Shown: piece by piece, positions 51,898 to 60,959 of the stretch
Layout of the letters: each line of letters starts with the position of its first letter
How positions within the stretch are numbered: position 1 is the stretch's first letter
The notes under the pieces: model-generated
Told to the model about the DNA's origin: nothing
What the model saw: only the letters and a program-made list of their open reading frames with translations
Database searches by the model: none
Made by a program: the position numbers and the translations under genes
Origin: Tenacibaculum sp. MAR_2009_124
GTDB lineage: Bacteria > Bacteroidota > Bacteroidia > Flavobacteriales > Flavobacteriaceae
Assembly (NCBI RefSeq): GCF_900105455.1
Contig: NZ_FNSF01000007.1
Location: forward strand, 558,001 to 622,000
Direction: 5' to 3'
Length of the DNA: 64,000 nt

Positions 51898-53184
51898 ATG
51901 AAAATTACTACATTGAAGAATTTGTTAAAACTAGTTTTGATTGTTGGAGTTATTTCTCACAGTAGTCATACTTACGGACAAGAGGACAAACAAGTAAAAA
52001 AAGAAGTTACATCGGAACCAGTATATGAAGGGTTGCAGTTAAAACTAAATAAGAATTGGAAGATTAAATTTTCTGGCCAGGTAAATGCGTATTATGTTAT
52101 TACAAACCAGAAAGAGGATATTGACAATGGAGTTGAAGAAGAAACATTTCATTCATTACGAAATGGAATTAGTCAAGCTACGCTATCGTTTATGCCTCAG
52201 TATACATTCGACGACGGAACTACGGTTGTAAGTACTTTTGGCTTGGCATTTGGGTTGTCAAATAGTGGGGTAGATGCGTCGTTACCTCAGTCAAGAGGCT
52301 TTGGTTTTGCCCCTGTTGAAATTCGACAAGCATCAATAAGAATTAATACTCCGAAGCATGGTAGCTTCCTTATAGGTAGAGATTTTGGAATTTTTGGTTT
52401 GGATGCTATATACTATGATCTAAGTATTTTCGGGGTTGGAGCAAATTATTCTTTTGCTACCCCAAAAAACACAACATTGGCGGGAGTAGGATATGGATAT
52501 ATTTTTGTTGATAAGATATCACAGTTAAACTATACAACACCTTCCTTCTTTGGTAATACCTCTAACTTAACATTAGGGATGTATGACCCTTTTGCTTCGT
52601 TTGATATTTACGGAGCTTTCGGAACACCATTTGGATTTACCAACAATCCTAATAATGTGGGGGTACATGGTAAATATACTTTCAACAAAGATTTCAAAAA
52701 CACCAATGTATATTTTAGTTCTGCTTTCATTTCTCAAGATATTGGAGATAATGGTACTGATTCTGAACTCTCGGGTTTTGGTGTTGATACGTTCTTAAAA
52801 ATTAAAACAGGTGGCTTAACACTTTCTGGGTACTATTATTATGCTAACGGAATTGGTGATGCTGGATTAATGTTTGGTCCTGCAATTCAAGTAGGTACTG
52901 GTTTAGAAACCGTAAAAACACAAGGGTATTATGCTCAAGCAACATATGGCTTTAAAAATTCGCCGATAACTCTTGGAGTTAATTATGGGGCAAGTAAAGT
53001 AAAGGATCAAATAGTGGGGAATAATTTGGAATATAGCGAAAGTGCAGATAGACTTACTAATAGTTTTTCATACGCTTTCAATTCAAACCTAATTCTTAAA
53101 TCGGAATTTACTCTTCAAGGCAGACATAAAGTATTTGCACCTGAAGCTAATGTATTTTCTATGGGAGCAATTTTTCTTTTCTAA
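51898..53184 (+). CDS. Outer-membrane porin-like beta-barrel
   Basis: 428-aa protein with signal peptide (about residues 1-27, THTYGQ). Alternating strands with many Gly/aromatic residues, SQATLSFMPQYTFDDGTTVVSTF, an RQASIRINTPKHGSFLIGRDFGIFG segment typical of diffusion porins, and a C-terminus ending in Phe (FSMGAIFLF), the outer-membrane assembly signal. First gene of the plus-strand series leading to the lactam genes, so it probably admits the same small substrate. Confidence 0.82.
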   Translation: MKITTLKNLLKLVLIVGVISHSSHTYGQEDKQVKKEVTSEPVYEGLQLKLNKNWKIKFSGQVNAYYVITNQKEDIDNGVEEETFHSLRNGISQATLSFMPQYTFDDGTTVVSTFGLAFGLSNSGVDASLPQSRGFGFAPVEIRQASIRINTPKHGSFLIGRDFGIFGLDAIYYDLSIFGVGANYSFATPKNTTLAGVGYGYIFVDKISQLNYTTPSFFGNTSNLTLGMYDPFASFDIYGAFGTPFGFTNNPNNVGVHGKYTFNKDFKNTNVYFSSAFISQDIGDNGTDSELSGFGVDTFLKIKTGGLTLSGYYYYANGIGDAGLMFGPAIQVGTGLETVKTQGYYAQATYGFKNSPITLGVNYGASKVKDQIVGNNLEYSESADRLTNSFSYAFNSNLILKSEFTLQGRHKVFAPEANVFSMGAIFLF

Positions 53185-53269
53185 AATAGCAAGAAAAACT
53201 CAGTTCGTTTAAGTAAAGCACATTAGGCATTAGGGGTACATCTTGCAGTGGAAATAAAATATAATTAAG

Positions 53270-53521
53270 ATGAAAACAATTACAGAAATAATAGCGCCAT
53301 TACCAGGGATATTTTATAAAAAACCAAGTCCAGAAAGTCAGGAATTTAAAAAAGAAGGAGATATAGTGAACATAGGAGATACTTTGTTTTTAATAGAGGT
53401 AATGAAAACTTTTAACTCTATCGAATCTGAAGTTTCGGGCAAACTAGTAAAATATACATTAGAAAATGAAGAGCCAGTTAATGTAGGGCAAGTAATAGCA
53501 ATAATTGAATCCGAATCATGA
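53270..53521 (+). CDS. Stand-alone biotinyl carrier domain (BCCP)
   Basis: 83-aa minimal biotin carrier. The biotinylated lysine is Lys46 in LIEVMKTFNSIES (MKT instead of MKM), and the AccB-type thumb GIFYKKPSPESQEF is present near 13-26. There is no N-terminal half or Pro/Ala linker, unlike housekeeping AccB of about 150-160 aa. It overlaps the biotin carboxylase gene by four bases (ATGA), so they form one functional pair. Confidence 0.88.
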   Translation: MKTITEIIAPLPGIFYKKPSPESQEFKKEGDIVNIGDTLFLIEVMKTFNSIESEVSGKLVKYTLENEEPVNVGQVIAIIESES

Positions 53522-54858
53522 TTAAATCAATATTAATAGCAAATAGAGGAGAAATAGCTGTCAGAATTATTAAGGCAGCTAAGAAACTTGGAATTAAAAC
53601 GGTTCAGGTTTTTAGTGAAGTAGATAAAGAATCTTTAGCGGTTAAATTAGCGGATTCGAGTATAAATATAGGCTCTTCAATAGCTTCAAAGTCATATTTA
53701 AATATTGAAGTAATCGTAAATGCTGCAATAGAAGTTAAAGTAGATGCTATACATCCTGGATACGGTTTTTTATCTGAGAATGCCAAATTTGCTGAGGCAG
53801 TAGAAAAAGCAGGATTAATTTTTATAGGTCCAAAGGCCGAAGTTATTAGTAGGTTGGGTGATAAAGTACAAGCTAGGATACTTGCTGATAGTGTTGGAGT
53901 ACCAACTGTTCCTGGAAGTAATGGGAAATTAAAGGATATCTCAGAGGCAGTTAAAGTTGCAGATAGAATAGGTTTTCCTGTTATGATAAAAGCTCTTGCA
54001 GGAGGAGGAGGTAAAGGAATTCGAATTGTACATAACCGAGAAGTTATAGCCGATACCTTTCTTCAAGCACAAAATGAAGCGAAATCTGTTTTTGGAGATG
54101 GAGGATTGTATATGGAAAAGTATATATCAAAGGCAAGACACATTGAGGTTCAGATTTTAGGTGATGGAGAAAATTTTATTCATTTTTATGAGAGAGAATG
54201 TTCAATTCAGAGAAGAAGACAAAAGGTTTGGGAAGAAGCTCCAGCAGTGAATCTCGACGAAAACGTTCGTGCTAGAATGTGTGAGAAGGCACTCGATCTT
54301 GTTAGAGAAGTTAACTATACAGGAGCCGCTACTGTAGAATATATTTATGATGATGTTAGTAATGAATTTTACTTTATTGAAACCAATACGCGTATTCAAG
54401 TAGAGCATCCCATAACCGAAATGATAACAGGCGTTGATCTAGTAGCAGAAATGATTAAGATTGCGTCAGGGATACCGCTTTCTATTAAGCAACAAGACGT
54501 TAAAATTAATGGGCATGCTATTGAGTGCAGAATAAATGCTGAGGATTCAGATAATAATTTTTTACCATCTCCTGGGAAAATTGAAAAACTTGGAATTCCT
54601 GACTTGAATAATGTACGATTTGACACCTTTATTTATGAAGGTTATACTATACCTATGTTTTATGACTCGTTAATAGGTAAATTAATTATTCACGGTGATA
54701 CGCGAAGTGAAACTATCGAAAAATTGAGAGATACTTTGGATGATTTAAATATTGAGGGTGTAAAAACTACAATTCCTTTACATATAAAGTTAGCCCAAAA
54801 CAAAGATGTATTAAGTGGAGCCACGGATACGCAATTTTTAGAAAAACTACTTAAATAA
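53518..54858 (+). CDS. Biotin carboxylase (AccC-type)
   Basis: 446-aa ATP-grasp enzyme that carboxylates biotin with bicarbonate and ATP. Motifs: ILIANRGEIAVRIIKAAKKLGI, HPGYGFLSENAKFA, the glycine-rich loop KALAGGGGKGIRIV, EKYISKARHIEVQILGDG, ECSIQRRRQKVWEEAPA and ETNTRIQVEHPITE. Complete length. The housekeeping acetyl-CoA carboxylase usually has its own accBC; this pair is followed by transporter and PxpBC genes, and no carboxyltransferase of the AccAD or PccB type is near. A partnership with PxpB/PxpC is inferred. Confidence 0.9.
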   Translation: MIKSILIANRGEIAVRIIKAAKKLGIKTVQVFSEVDKESLAVKLADSSINIGSSIASKSYLNIEVIVNAAIEVKVDAIHPGYGFLSENAKFAEAVEKAGLIFIGPKAEVISRLGDKVQARILADSVGVPTVPGSNGKLKDISEAVKVADRIGFPVMIKALAGGGGKGIRIVHNREVIADTFLQAQNEAKSVFGDGGLYMEKYISKARHIEVQILGDGENFIHFYERECSIQRRRQKVWEEAPAVNLDENVRARMCEKALDLVREVNYTGAATVEYIYDDVSNEFYFIETNTRIQVEHPITEMITGVDLVAEMIKIASGIPLSIKQQDVKINGHAIECRINAEDSDNNFLPSPGKIEKLGIPDLNNVRFDTFIYEGYTIPMFYDSLIGKLIIHGDTRSETIEKLRDTLDDLNIEGVKTTIPLHIKLAQNKDVLSGATDTQFLEKLLK

Positions 54859-54959
54859 AGAATTAGTCAATTAATTCTATTTCAATAAAACTTAGGCCAT
54901 CAATTTATTTTTTTTGATGATTTAGGTAAAGTGAGAACTAACAAATTAAACATATACAC

Positions 54960-56072
54960 ATGAAAAATATTAGTATTAAATTCTATTTAATATCCATTTT
55001 CATTATTGGATTAAATAGTTGCAAGAGTAAGGTTGAGAAGCAAAAAGAAAATATAATTCAGGAAGAACCTTCACATTCAGAAACGTATTCAGCGCAAGAA
55101 GTAACTCCTGCTTTTTCTACAGATGGAATGGTTAAAGATATAGATTATATAACATTAGATAAAGCATCTAAGAAGTACAAAATAAGTGTGTCTTTTCCAC
55201 ATATGAAAGATGCTTATTGGTTAGGTGTAAATTATGGAATCATAGATCAGGCTAAGAAATTAGGTGTGAAGATTAACTTAGTTGAAGCTGGCGGGTATAC
55301 AAATTTGAACAAACAAATTTCTCAACTGGAAGATTGTATAGCAAATAGTGCAGATGCATTAATTGTCGGAGCAATTTCTGGGGACGGGCTAAATAATATA
55401 ATTAAGGAAGCAGCGAATAAGAATATACCAGTTATTGACTTGGTAAATGGAGTTTCTTCAAAAGATATTAAAGCGAAATCGTTGGTGTCATTTTATACCA
55501 TGGGATATGAAACTGGAGCTTATTTGGCTAAAAAACACCCTTTAGGTAAGCCAAAGGTAAAAGTTGGATGGTTTCCTGGCCCTGCTGGAGCTGGTTGGGT
55601 AGAAGCTGCTCATAAAGGATTTATGGAGGCAACCAAAAATTCTTCACTTGAAATAATAGAACCGAAGTTTGGAGATACAGGAAAAGAGGTTCAATTGAAA
55701 CTTGTTGAAGATGTTTTGCAGAGTAATCCTGAAGTTAAATATTTAGCTGGAACAGCGGTTACAGCTGAAGCTGCTCAAGGTTTAATAAGAGAACGAAATT
55801 TGGTAGGCAAGGTTGAGTTACTATCGTTTTATATGACACCAGGGGTGTATTCAGGAATTAAGAGAAATTTTATTATGGCAGCCCCTGCGGATGCAATGGT
55901 TTTACAAGGTCGATTTGCAGTTGATCAGGCAGTTCGAATATTAGAAGGAAAGCCTTATTTCAAACATGTAGGACCAAAAATTCAAATAATCGATAAAAGC
56001 AATATTAATACGGTACCGAGGTCTGATATTTTACCTCCTAGAATGCACGTACCTATTTTCAATGTAAACTAA
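54960..56072 (+). CDS. TorT-like substrate-binding lipoprotein of an ABC importer
   Basis: 370-aa periplasmic-binding-protein fold (type I, sugar/TorT branch). Lipobox cysteine 21 (IGLNSC). Binding domain from about residue 70: SFPHMKDAYWLGVNYGIIDQAKK, GAISGDGLNNII, WFPGPAGAGWVEAAHKGFMEA and GTAVTAEAAQGLI. The PGPAGAGW motif is characteristic of TorT-type proteins, which bind trimethylamine N-oxide. Here it is linked to RbsA/RbsC-type transporter genes, so it should deliver a small substrate for import. Substrate unknown. Confidence 0.85.
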   Translation: MKNISIKFYLISIFIIGLNSCKSKVEKQKENIIQEEPSHSETYSAQEVTPAFSTDGMVKDIDYITLDKASKKYKISVSFPHMKDAYWLGVNYGIIDQAKKLGVKINLVEAGGYTNLNKQISQLEDCIANSADALIVGAISGDGLNNIIKEAANKNIPVIDLVNGVSSKDIKAKSLVSFYTMGYETGAYLAKKHPLGKPKVKVGWFPGPAGAGWVEAAHKGFMEATKNSSLEIIEPKFGDTGKEVQLKLVEDVLQSNPEVKYLAGTAVTAEAAQGLIRERNLVGKVELLSFYMTPGVYSGIKRNFIMAAPADAMVLQGRFAVDQAVRILEGKPYFKHVGPKIQIIDKSNINTVPRSDILPPRMHVPIFNVN

Positions 56073-56256
56073 TACCATTTATATTTTGAATTTACGGTAA
56101 AAGAAAATGATGATTTTTTTCTTTATACAAATTATAAAAATCAAGCATAGCCATTGCTTATGGTTTCTTTTTCTAATGAAGTAGAAAGGGAAAAAGGGCG
56201 TTTTACTACGGTAAATTCAAGGTGTAGATGGTATAAAAATCTTTTGGATCAATTTT

Positions 56257-57762
56257 ATGACTACGAAAACTATAAATACTGATTTTCTGGTAGAGATGAA
56301 GGGAATCTCTAAAAGCTTCTTTGGTACACAGGCATTAAAAAATGTCGATTTCAAGTTGAAGAAAGGAGAAGTACATGTATTATTTGGAGAAAATGGAGCG
56401 GGAAAATCTACGCTAATATCCATATTAGCAGGGGTTATTAAACCTACTAGAGGAGATATTTATGTGAATAATAAAAAAGTTAGTTTTGGCTCGGTTCAAG
56501 ATTCCAAAAATAACGGTATTGGAACCGTATTTCAAGAATTCTCATTGGTACCAACATTAACAGTTGCAGAGAATATCTTTTTAGGAAGTGAGCCGTCACA
56601 ATCAATATTTCTGAACAAAAAACAAATAATAAAAGAGTCTTTAAAATATTTCGAAGATTTAGAGTTTGAGATTGAAGTCCATAGGAAGGTGTCAGAATTA
56701 TCCAGAGCAGAGCAGCAAATGGTTGAAATCGTTAAAGCTTTTAAAGAAAACGCAAAAGTTTTAATTTTAGATGAGCCAACAGCTTCTCTCACGGATAAGG
56801 AGGTAAGTAAACTGTTTAGTTTTATTAATAAAGCGCGAAAAAAGGGAGTTGGTATTGTATATATATCCCACAGAATACAGGAGTTTCGTGAAATAGCTGA
56901 TAAAATTACAGTATTAAGAGATGGTCAACTTATTGACACCTTCTTTTTGGATAAAATTTCAGATAAAGAATTGGTAGAATGTATGGCGGGTAGAGCTATT
57001 GATAAAATTTACCCGAAAATAACAAAGAGGAAGGAAGATACAACAGCTTTATCCCTTATTGATTTTCAACCCAAAGGGCTAGAATCAACCAGTTTAGATG
57101 TAAAATCTGGAGAAGTTTTGGGAGTTGCGGGTTTAGTTGGAAGTGGGAAATCTAGATTTTGGAGAAGCTTAATGGGGTTAGAACCTACGATGAAGGGAGC
57201 AGCAATTCTTAATGGAAAAGATGTATGCCAAAAATCGACAAAGAAAGTAATCCAAAATGGAATCTTTTACTTGACTTCTGACAGGAAAAAGGAAGGATTA
57301 CAGCTGCTGGCAAATACAGAACTTAATATTAAAGCAAATGTCTTACTAAGAAAAGATGTGGTTTCAAAATATGGAGTTATTAGAAAAAGAAAACAATCAG
57401 AAATAGCTGAATCTGCTTCAAATAAATCAGATATAAACAAGAAGTATTATAACAAGCTTGTATCCAGTCTATCAGGAGGGAATCAACAGAAAATATTATT
57501 TGCAAAGGGCTTAGTATCTCAATTTGAGGTGTACATTTTAGACGAGCCATCTGTTGGGGTTGATGTGGGGACGAGAGAGGTTATTTACTTATTAATTAAA
57601 GAACTGGTTGAGGCTGGAAAGGCGGTAATAGTAATTTCATCTGATTTACCAGAAGTCATAAATCTATCACATCGAGTATTGGTTTTTTCAAAAGGAAAAG
57701 TAGTAAAAGAACTAAAAGATAAAGAAATAAACGAAAAGGATATTTTAAATAATTTTTTTTAA
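56257..57762 (+). CDS. Sugar-type ABC transporter ATPase (RbsA-like)
   Basis: 501-aa protein with two ABC domains. First: Walker A GENGAGKST (near 49), signature LSRAEQQMVEIVKA (variant of LSGGQ), Walker B VLILDEPTASL. Second: Walker A GLVGSGKSR (near 294), signature LSGGNQQKILFAKGL, Walker B VYILDEPSVGVDVG. Powers import with the permease, whose start overlaps its stop by one base. Preceded by a 184-bp spacer, so an additional promoter or regulatory stop is possible. Confidence 0.93.
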   Translation: MTTKTINTDFLVEMKGISKSFFGTQALKNVDFKLKKGEVHVLFGENGAGKSTLISILAGVIKPTRGDIYVNNKKVSFGSVQDSKNNGIGTVFQEFSLVPTLTVAENIFLGSEPSQSIFLNKKQIIKESLKYFEDLEFEIEVHRKVSELSRAEQQMVEIVKAFKENAKVLILDEPTASLTDKEVSKLFSFINKARKKGVGIVYISHRIQEFREIADKITVLRDGQLIDTFFLDKISDKELVECMAGRAIDKIYPKITKRKEDTTALSLIDFQPKGLESTSLDVKSGEVLGVAGLVGSGKSRFWRSLMGLEPTMKGAAILNGKDVCQKSTKKVIQNGIFYLTSDRKKEGLQLLANTELNIKANVLLRKDVVSKYGVIRKRKQSEIAESASNKSDINKKYYNKLVSSLSGGNQQKILFAKGLVSQFEVYILDEPSVGVDVGTREVIYLLIKELVEAGKAVIVISSDLPEVINLSHRVLVFSKGKVVKELKDKEINEKDILNNFF

Positions 57763-58808
57763 TGAGGACTAAAATCATGTCAAAAGAGAATAATATAAAT
57801 ATAGAAGGAACGAGTGTAAGGTTTCGTCGAGACACAGTAAGGAGAGTTTTTTTCAAAATTTTCAATACTTCAGGAGTGTTACCATTTTTCTTATTGATAG
57901 CAATTATTGTTTTTACGCTATTTACGAATAAGTTTTTAACACTTCAAAACTTAACAAATGTAGCGAGACAATCCGTGTATTTAACTTTGGTATCATTGGG
58001 GCAAATGATTGTTTTAATTACCGGAGGCTTCGATTTGTCAGTAGGAACTTCAATAGCAATAACCTCTGTGATGTCATCAACTGCTATGGTATATGCAGCG
58101 TCCATATTTCCAAATGTGATATGGTTAATAATATTAGTAGGTATTTTGGCCAGCATTCTTTCAGCATTAATTATTGGGTTTTTAAATGGCGTAGGTGTTT
58201 CTAGGTTTCAAGTATCTCCATTTATTATGACTTTAGGAGTTCAGTCTATTGGTGCCGGTTTTGCCTTATTTATAACAGGAGGGGTACCTGTAACAGGGTT
58301 AATTCCTGAATTTGGAAACGTTTTTGGTTTTGGGAAGTTATTTGGTGTTCCAGTTCCTGTTTTATTTGCTTTGGTGGCTATTATCATATTTTGGTTTGTA
58401 ATGAATCGAACTAAACTAGGCACTTATATATATGCGGTTGGAGGGAATATTAAAGCCGCTAACCTTTCAGGAATAAATACTAAAAAAATACTTCTTCTAT
58501 CATATGTGTTGTGTGCTTTATTGGCATCAATGGCAGGCTTTCTATTAACAGCAAGGGTTGAATCAGGGGAAACTAATTTAGGGGCTACTGTCGCGTTAGA
58601 GTCCATTGCAGCATGTGTTATTGCGGGTGTTTCTTTACGAGGAGGAATTGGCAAGATTGAAAATGTCGTATTAGGTGCGTTTTTCATAATCATGGTACAA
58701 AATGGAATGAATTTATTGCAAGTTGGATCGTATATGCAAATGATACTATTGGGTAGCTTACTCATTTTAGCAATCATATTTGATAGGTATAGGTTTAAAT
58801 TTTCTTAA
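57762..58808 (+). CDS. Sugar-type ABC transporter permease (RbsC-like)
   Basis: 348-aa membrane protein with about ten hydrophobic segments; the start at 57762 adds a short tail before the alternative Met at codon 6. Contains the branch motif LGQMIVLITGGFDLSVG, GVSRFQVSPFIMTLGV and the EAA-like loop GANLSGINTKKILLLSY region. Forms the membrane channel for the TorT-like binding protein and RbsA-like ATPase. No TM duplication or truncation. Confidence 0.92.
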   Translation: MRTKIMSKENNINIEGTSVRFRRDTVRRVFFKIFNTSGVLPFFLLIAIIVFTLFTNKFLTLQNLTNVARQSVYLTLVSLGQMIVLITGGFDLSVGTSIAITSVMSSTAMVYAASIFPNVIWLIILVGILASILSALIIGFLNGVGVSRFQVSPFIMTLGVQSIGAGFALFITGGVPVTGLIPEFGNVFGFGKLFGVPVPVLFALVAIIIFWFVMNRTKLGTYIYAVGGNIKAANLSGINTKKILLLSYVLCALLASMAGFLLTARVESGETNLGATVALESIAACVIAGVSLRGGIGKIENVVLGAFFIIMVQNGMNLLQVGSYMQMILLGSLLILAIIFDRYRFKFS

Positions 58809-58821
58809 AGAATAAGTTATT

Positions 58822-60099
58822 ATGACAAAAAATAAAGAATTACAGTTAAGAAAGGATAAGGTAATAGCCAAAGGGCAAAAGAACTTATATCCTATTTATA
58901 TAGACAAAGCTTCTAATTCAGAGTTATGGGATGTTGAAGGGAAAAGGTATATCGATTTTGGGGCTGGAATTGCCGTTGTAAATACAGGACATAATCATCC
59001 TAAAATTAATGAAGCAATGCACCAACAAATCGATAGTTTTACACATACATGTTTCATGATTAATCCTTATGAATCGGGAGTTAAGTTAGCTGAAAAGTTA
59101 AGCGATCTAGCACCAATTAGTGAAGCGAAATCTGTGTTTTTATCGACTGGAGCCGAAGCTGTTGAAAACGCGATAAAAATATCTAAAGCTTATACAAAAA
59201 GAACAGGTATAATTTCATTTAATGGCGGGTTTCATGGTAGAACAAATATGTGCTTAGGTTTAACTGGAAAAATAGCTCCCTACAAGAGAGGTTTCGGTCC
59301 ATTTCCAATAAACATATTTCATATTCCTTTTCCTATTGAATATTATGGAATTACTATTGAAGACTCTTTAAACGCTCTTAAAAATCTTTTCGCAAGTACG
59401 ATTGATCCGGAAGATATTGCAGCAATGATTATTGAGCCTGTGCAAGGTGAGGGAGGTTTTAATATTGCGCCAATAGAGTTTTTAAAAGAGCTCCGAAAAA
59501 TTTGTACTGAGCATGGAATTGTATTGATATGTGATGAAATCCAAACAGGGTTCGCTAGAACAGGGACTTTTTTTGCTACTGAAAAATACAATATAGAGCC
59601 CGATTTAATAACTGTGGCAAAAGGTTTAGCAGGAGGTTTTCCCTTATCAGCTGTAATTGGTAAATCAGAAATAATGGATGCTTCTGGAAGTTTAGGGGGA
59701 ACATTTGGAGGTTCTCCAATTGGCTGCGCCGCTGCGTTGGCAGTTATTCAAACAGTTCAAGAAGAACAGTTGTGTGAAAAAGCAAATAAAATCGGAGATA
59801 TTGTTTCGGAGAGATTTTATAAACTGAAAAAACAATTCCCAGAGAGTATTGGTAATATTAGGAACAGTGGGGCAATGATTGCTGTTGAATTCGTAGAAGG
59901 TGGTAATGTATTTAAACCAAACACGGCGTTAGTTAAATCAATATTAAACGAAGCTATTAATAAAGGGTTAATTATGTTATCTTGTGGTATTAATGGTAAT
60001 GCAATCAGGGTTTTAACTCCATTAACGATTCCTTTAAATCAGTTAAATGAAGGGCTTGATATATTTGAAGAAATTATAAATAATCTACTAAAAAATTAG
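58822..60099 (+). CDS. gabT: 4-aminobutyrate-type aminotransferase (class III, GabT-like)
   Basis: 425-aa PLP aminotransferase. Substrate-gate region GIAVVNTGHNHP, cofactor binding LSTGAEAVENAIKISKAYTKR, FNGGFHGRTNMCLGLTGK, IIEPVQGEGGFNIAP, CDEIQTGFARTG, and PLP lysine in TVAKGLAGGFPLSAV. Best fit is GABA:2-oxoglutarate transaminase, producing a semialdehyde that a downstream GabD-type dehydrogenase (62982-) can oxidise. It starts 13 bp after the permease and is 6 bp before pxpA. Other omega-amino acids (5-aminovalerate, 6-aminohexanoate) are possible. Confidence 0.9.
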   Translation: MTKNKELQLRKDKVIAKGQKNLYPIYIDKASNSELWDVEGKRYIDFGAGIAVVNTGHNHPKINEAMHQQIDSFTHTCFMINPYESGVKLAEKLSDLAPISEAKSVFLSTGAEAVENAIKISKAYTKRTGIISFNGGFHGRTNMCLGLTGKIAPYKRGFGPFPINIFHIPFPIEYYGITIEDSLNALKNLFASTIDPEDIAAMIIEPVQGEGGFNIAPIEFLKELRKICTEHGIVLICDEIQTGFARTGTFFATEKYNIEPDLITVAKGLAGGFPLSAVIGKSEIMDASGSLGGTFGGSPIGCAAALAVIQTVQEEQLCEKANKIGDIVSERFYKLKKQFPESIGNIRNSGAMIAVEFVEGGNVFKPNTALVKSILNEAINKGLIMLSCGINGNAIRVLTPLTIPLNQLNEGLDIFEEIINNLLKN

Positions 60100-60105
60100 A
60101 TCGAC

Positions 60106-60870
60106 ATGAGAAAAACAATAGATATTAATTGTGATATGGGCGAGGCTTTTGGACAGTGGGTTGTATCAAATGTTGATGATAAAGACATTCTGCCTTATAT
60201 AAGTTCTGCTAACGTAGCTACTGGCTTTCATGCTGGTGATCCAAATCATATGAATAGGTTGGTACAATTGGCAAAAGAAAACAATGTTCAAGTAGGAGCA
60301 CATCCAGGGTATAAAGATTTACAAGGATTCGGAAGAAGAAAAATCAATGCATCAGTAGATGAGTTAATTAATGACATGCTATATCAAATTGGAGCTTTAA
60401 AAGAGTTTTGTAATCTTTATAACATTTCTTTAAATCATATAAAACCACATGGAGCCTTATATATGGAAATGGCTGTGAATAAGGGTTTAGCAACCAAGTT
60501 CATGGAAACATTACAAAAAACTAACACTAAAATTCCAATTTTCTGTATGGGGAATACTGAAACCTATTTTGCTGCAAAAAAAATAGGCCAACCGGTGGTG
60601 AGAGAATTTTATGCGGATAGGGACTATGGCGATAATGGATCGATAGTTTTTACAAGGCATGTAGATAAACTGGATGCTAAAAAAGTATTAGATAAAGTCT
60701 TAAGAGCTGCTTTGGAGAATAAGGTCCAAACGGTAACAGGAAATGTTATTGATATAGAATTTGAGTCGATATGTTTTCATTCTGATACACCGGGAAGTTT
60801 AGAATTGGCTTCAGTTCTAAATTCTGGGTTGAAAGAAAATAATATCACAATAGGAGCACATAATAATTAA
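60106..60870 (+). CDS. pxpA: 5-oxoprolinase subunit PxpA (LamB/YcsF family)
   Basis: 254-aa protein with the family start DINCDMGEAFGQW, the SSANVATGFHAGDP (most relatives have ANIACGFHAGDP), VGAHPGYKDLQGFGRR, NHIKPHGALYMEM and HSDTPGS motifs. With PxpB and PxpC it performs ATP-dependent opening of 5-oxoproline to glutamate in other bacteria. It is 6 bp after the aminotransferase gene and 89 bp before pxpB. Confidence 0.92.
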   Translation: MRKTIDINCDMGEAFGQWVVSNVDDKDILPYISSANVATGFHAGDPNHMNRLVQLAKENNVQVGAHPGYKDLQGFGRRKINASVDELINDMLYQIGALKEFCNLYNISLNHIKPHGALYMEMAVNKGLATKFMETLQKTNTKIPIFCMGNTETYFAAKKIGQPVVREFYADRDYGDNGSIVFTRHVDKLDAKKVLDKVLRAALENKVQTVTGNVIDIEFESICFHSDTPGSLELASVLNSGLKENNITIGAHNN

Positions 60871-60959
60871 GATAACGTTATGTGATTATAAAAATCAGTA
60901 CATATTGTAAAGATTTGAGGTGAATTACAATTGACGAAAAAAACATAAAATATATACCG

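Noticed and set aside
58424..58777. 117-codon minus-strand ORF
   Set aside because: Lies wholly inside the ABC permease gene on the opposite strand and has no protein-like features.
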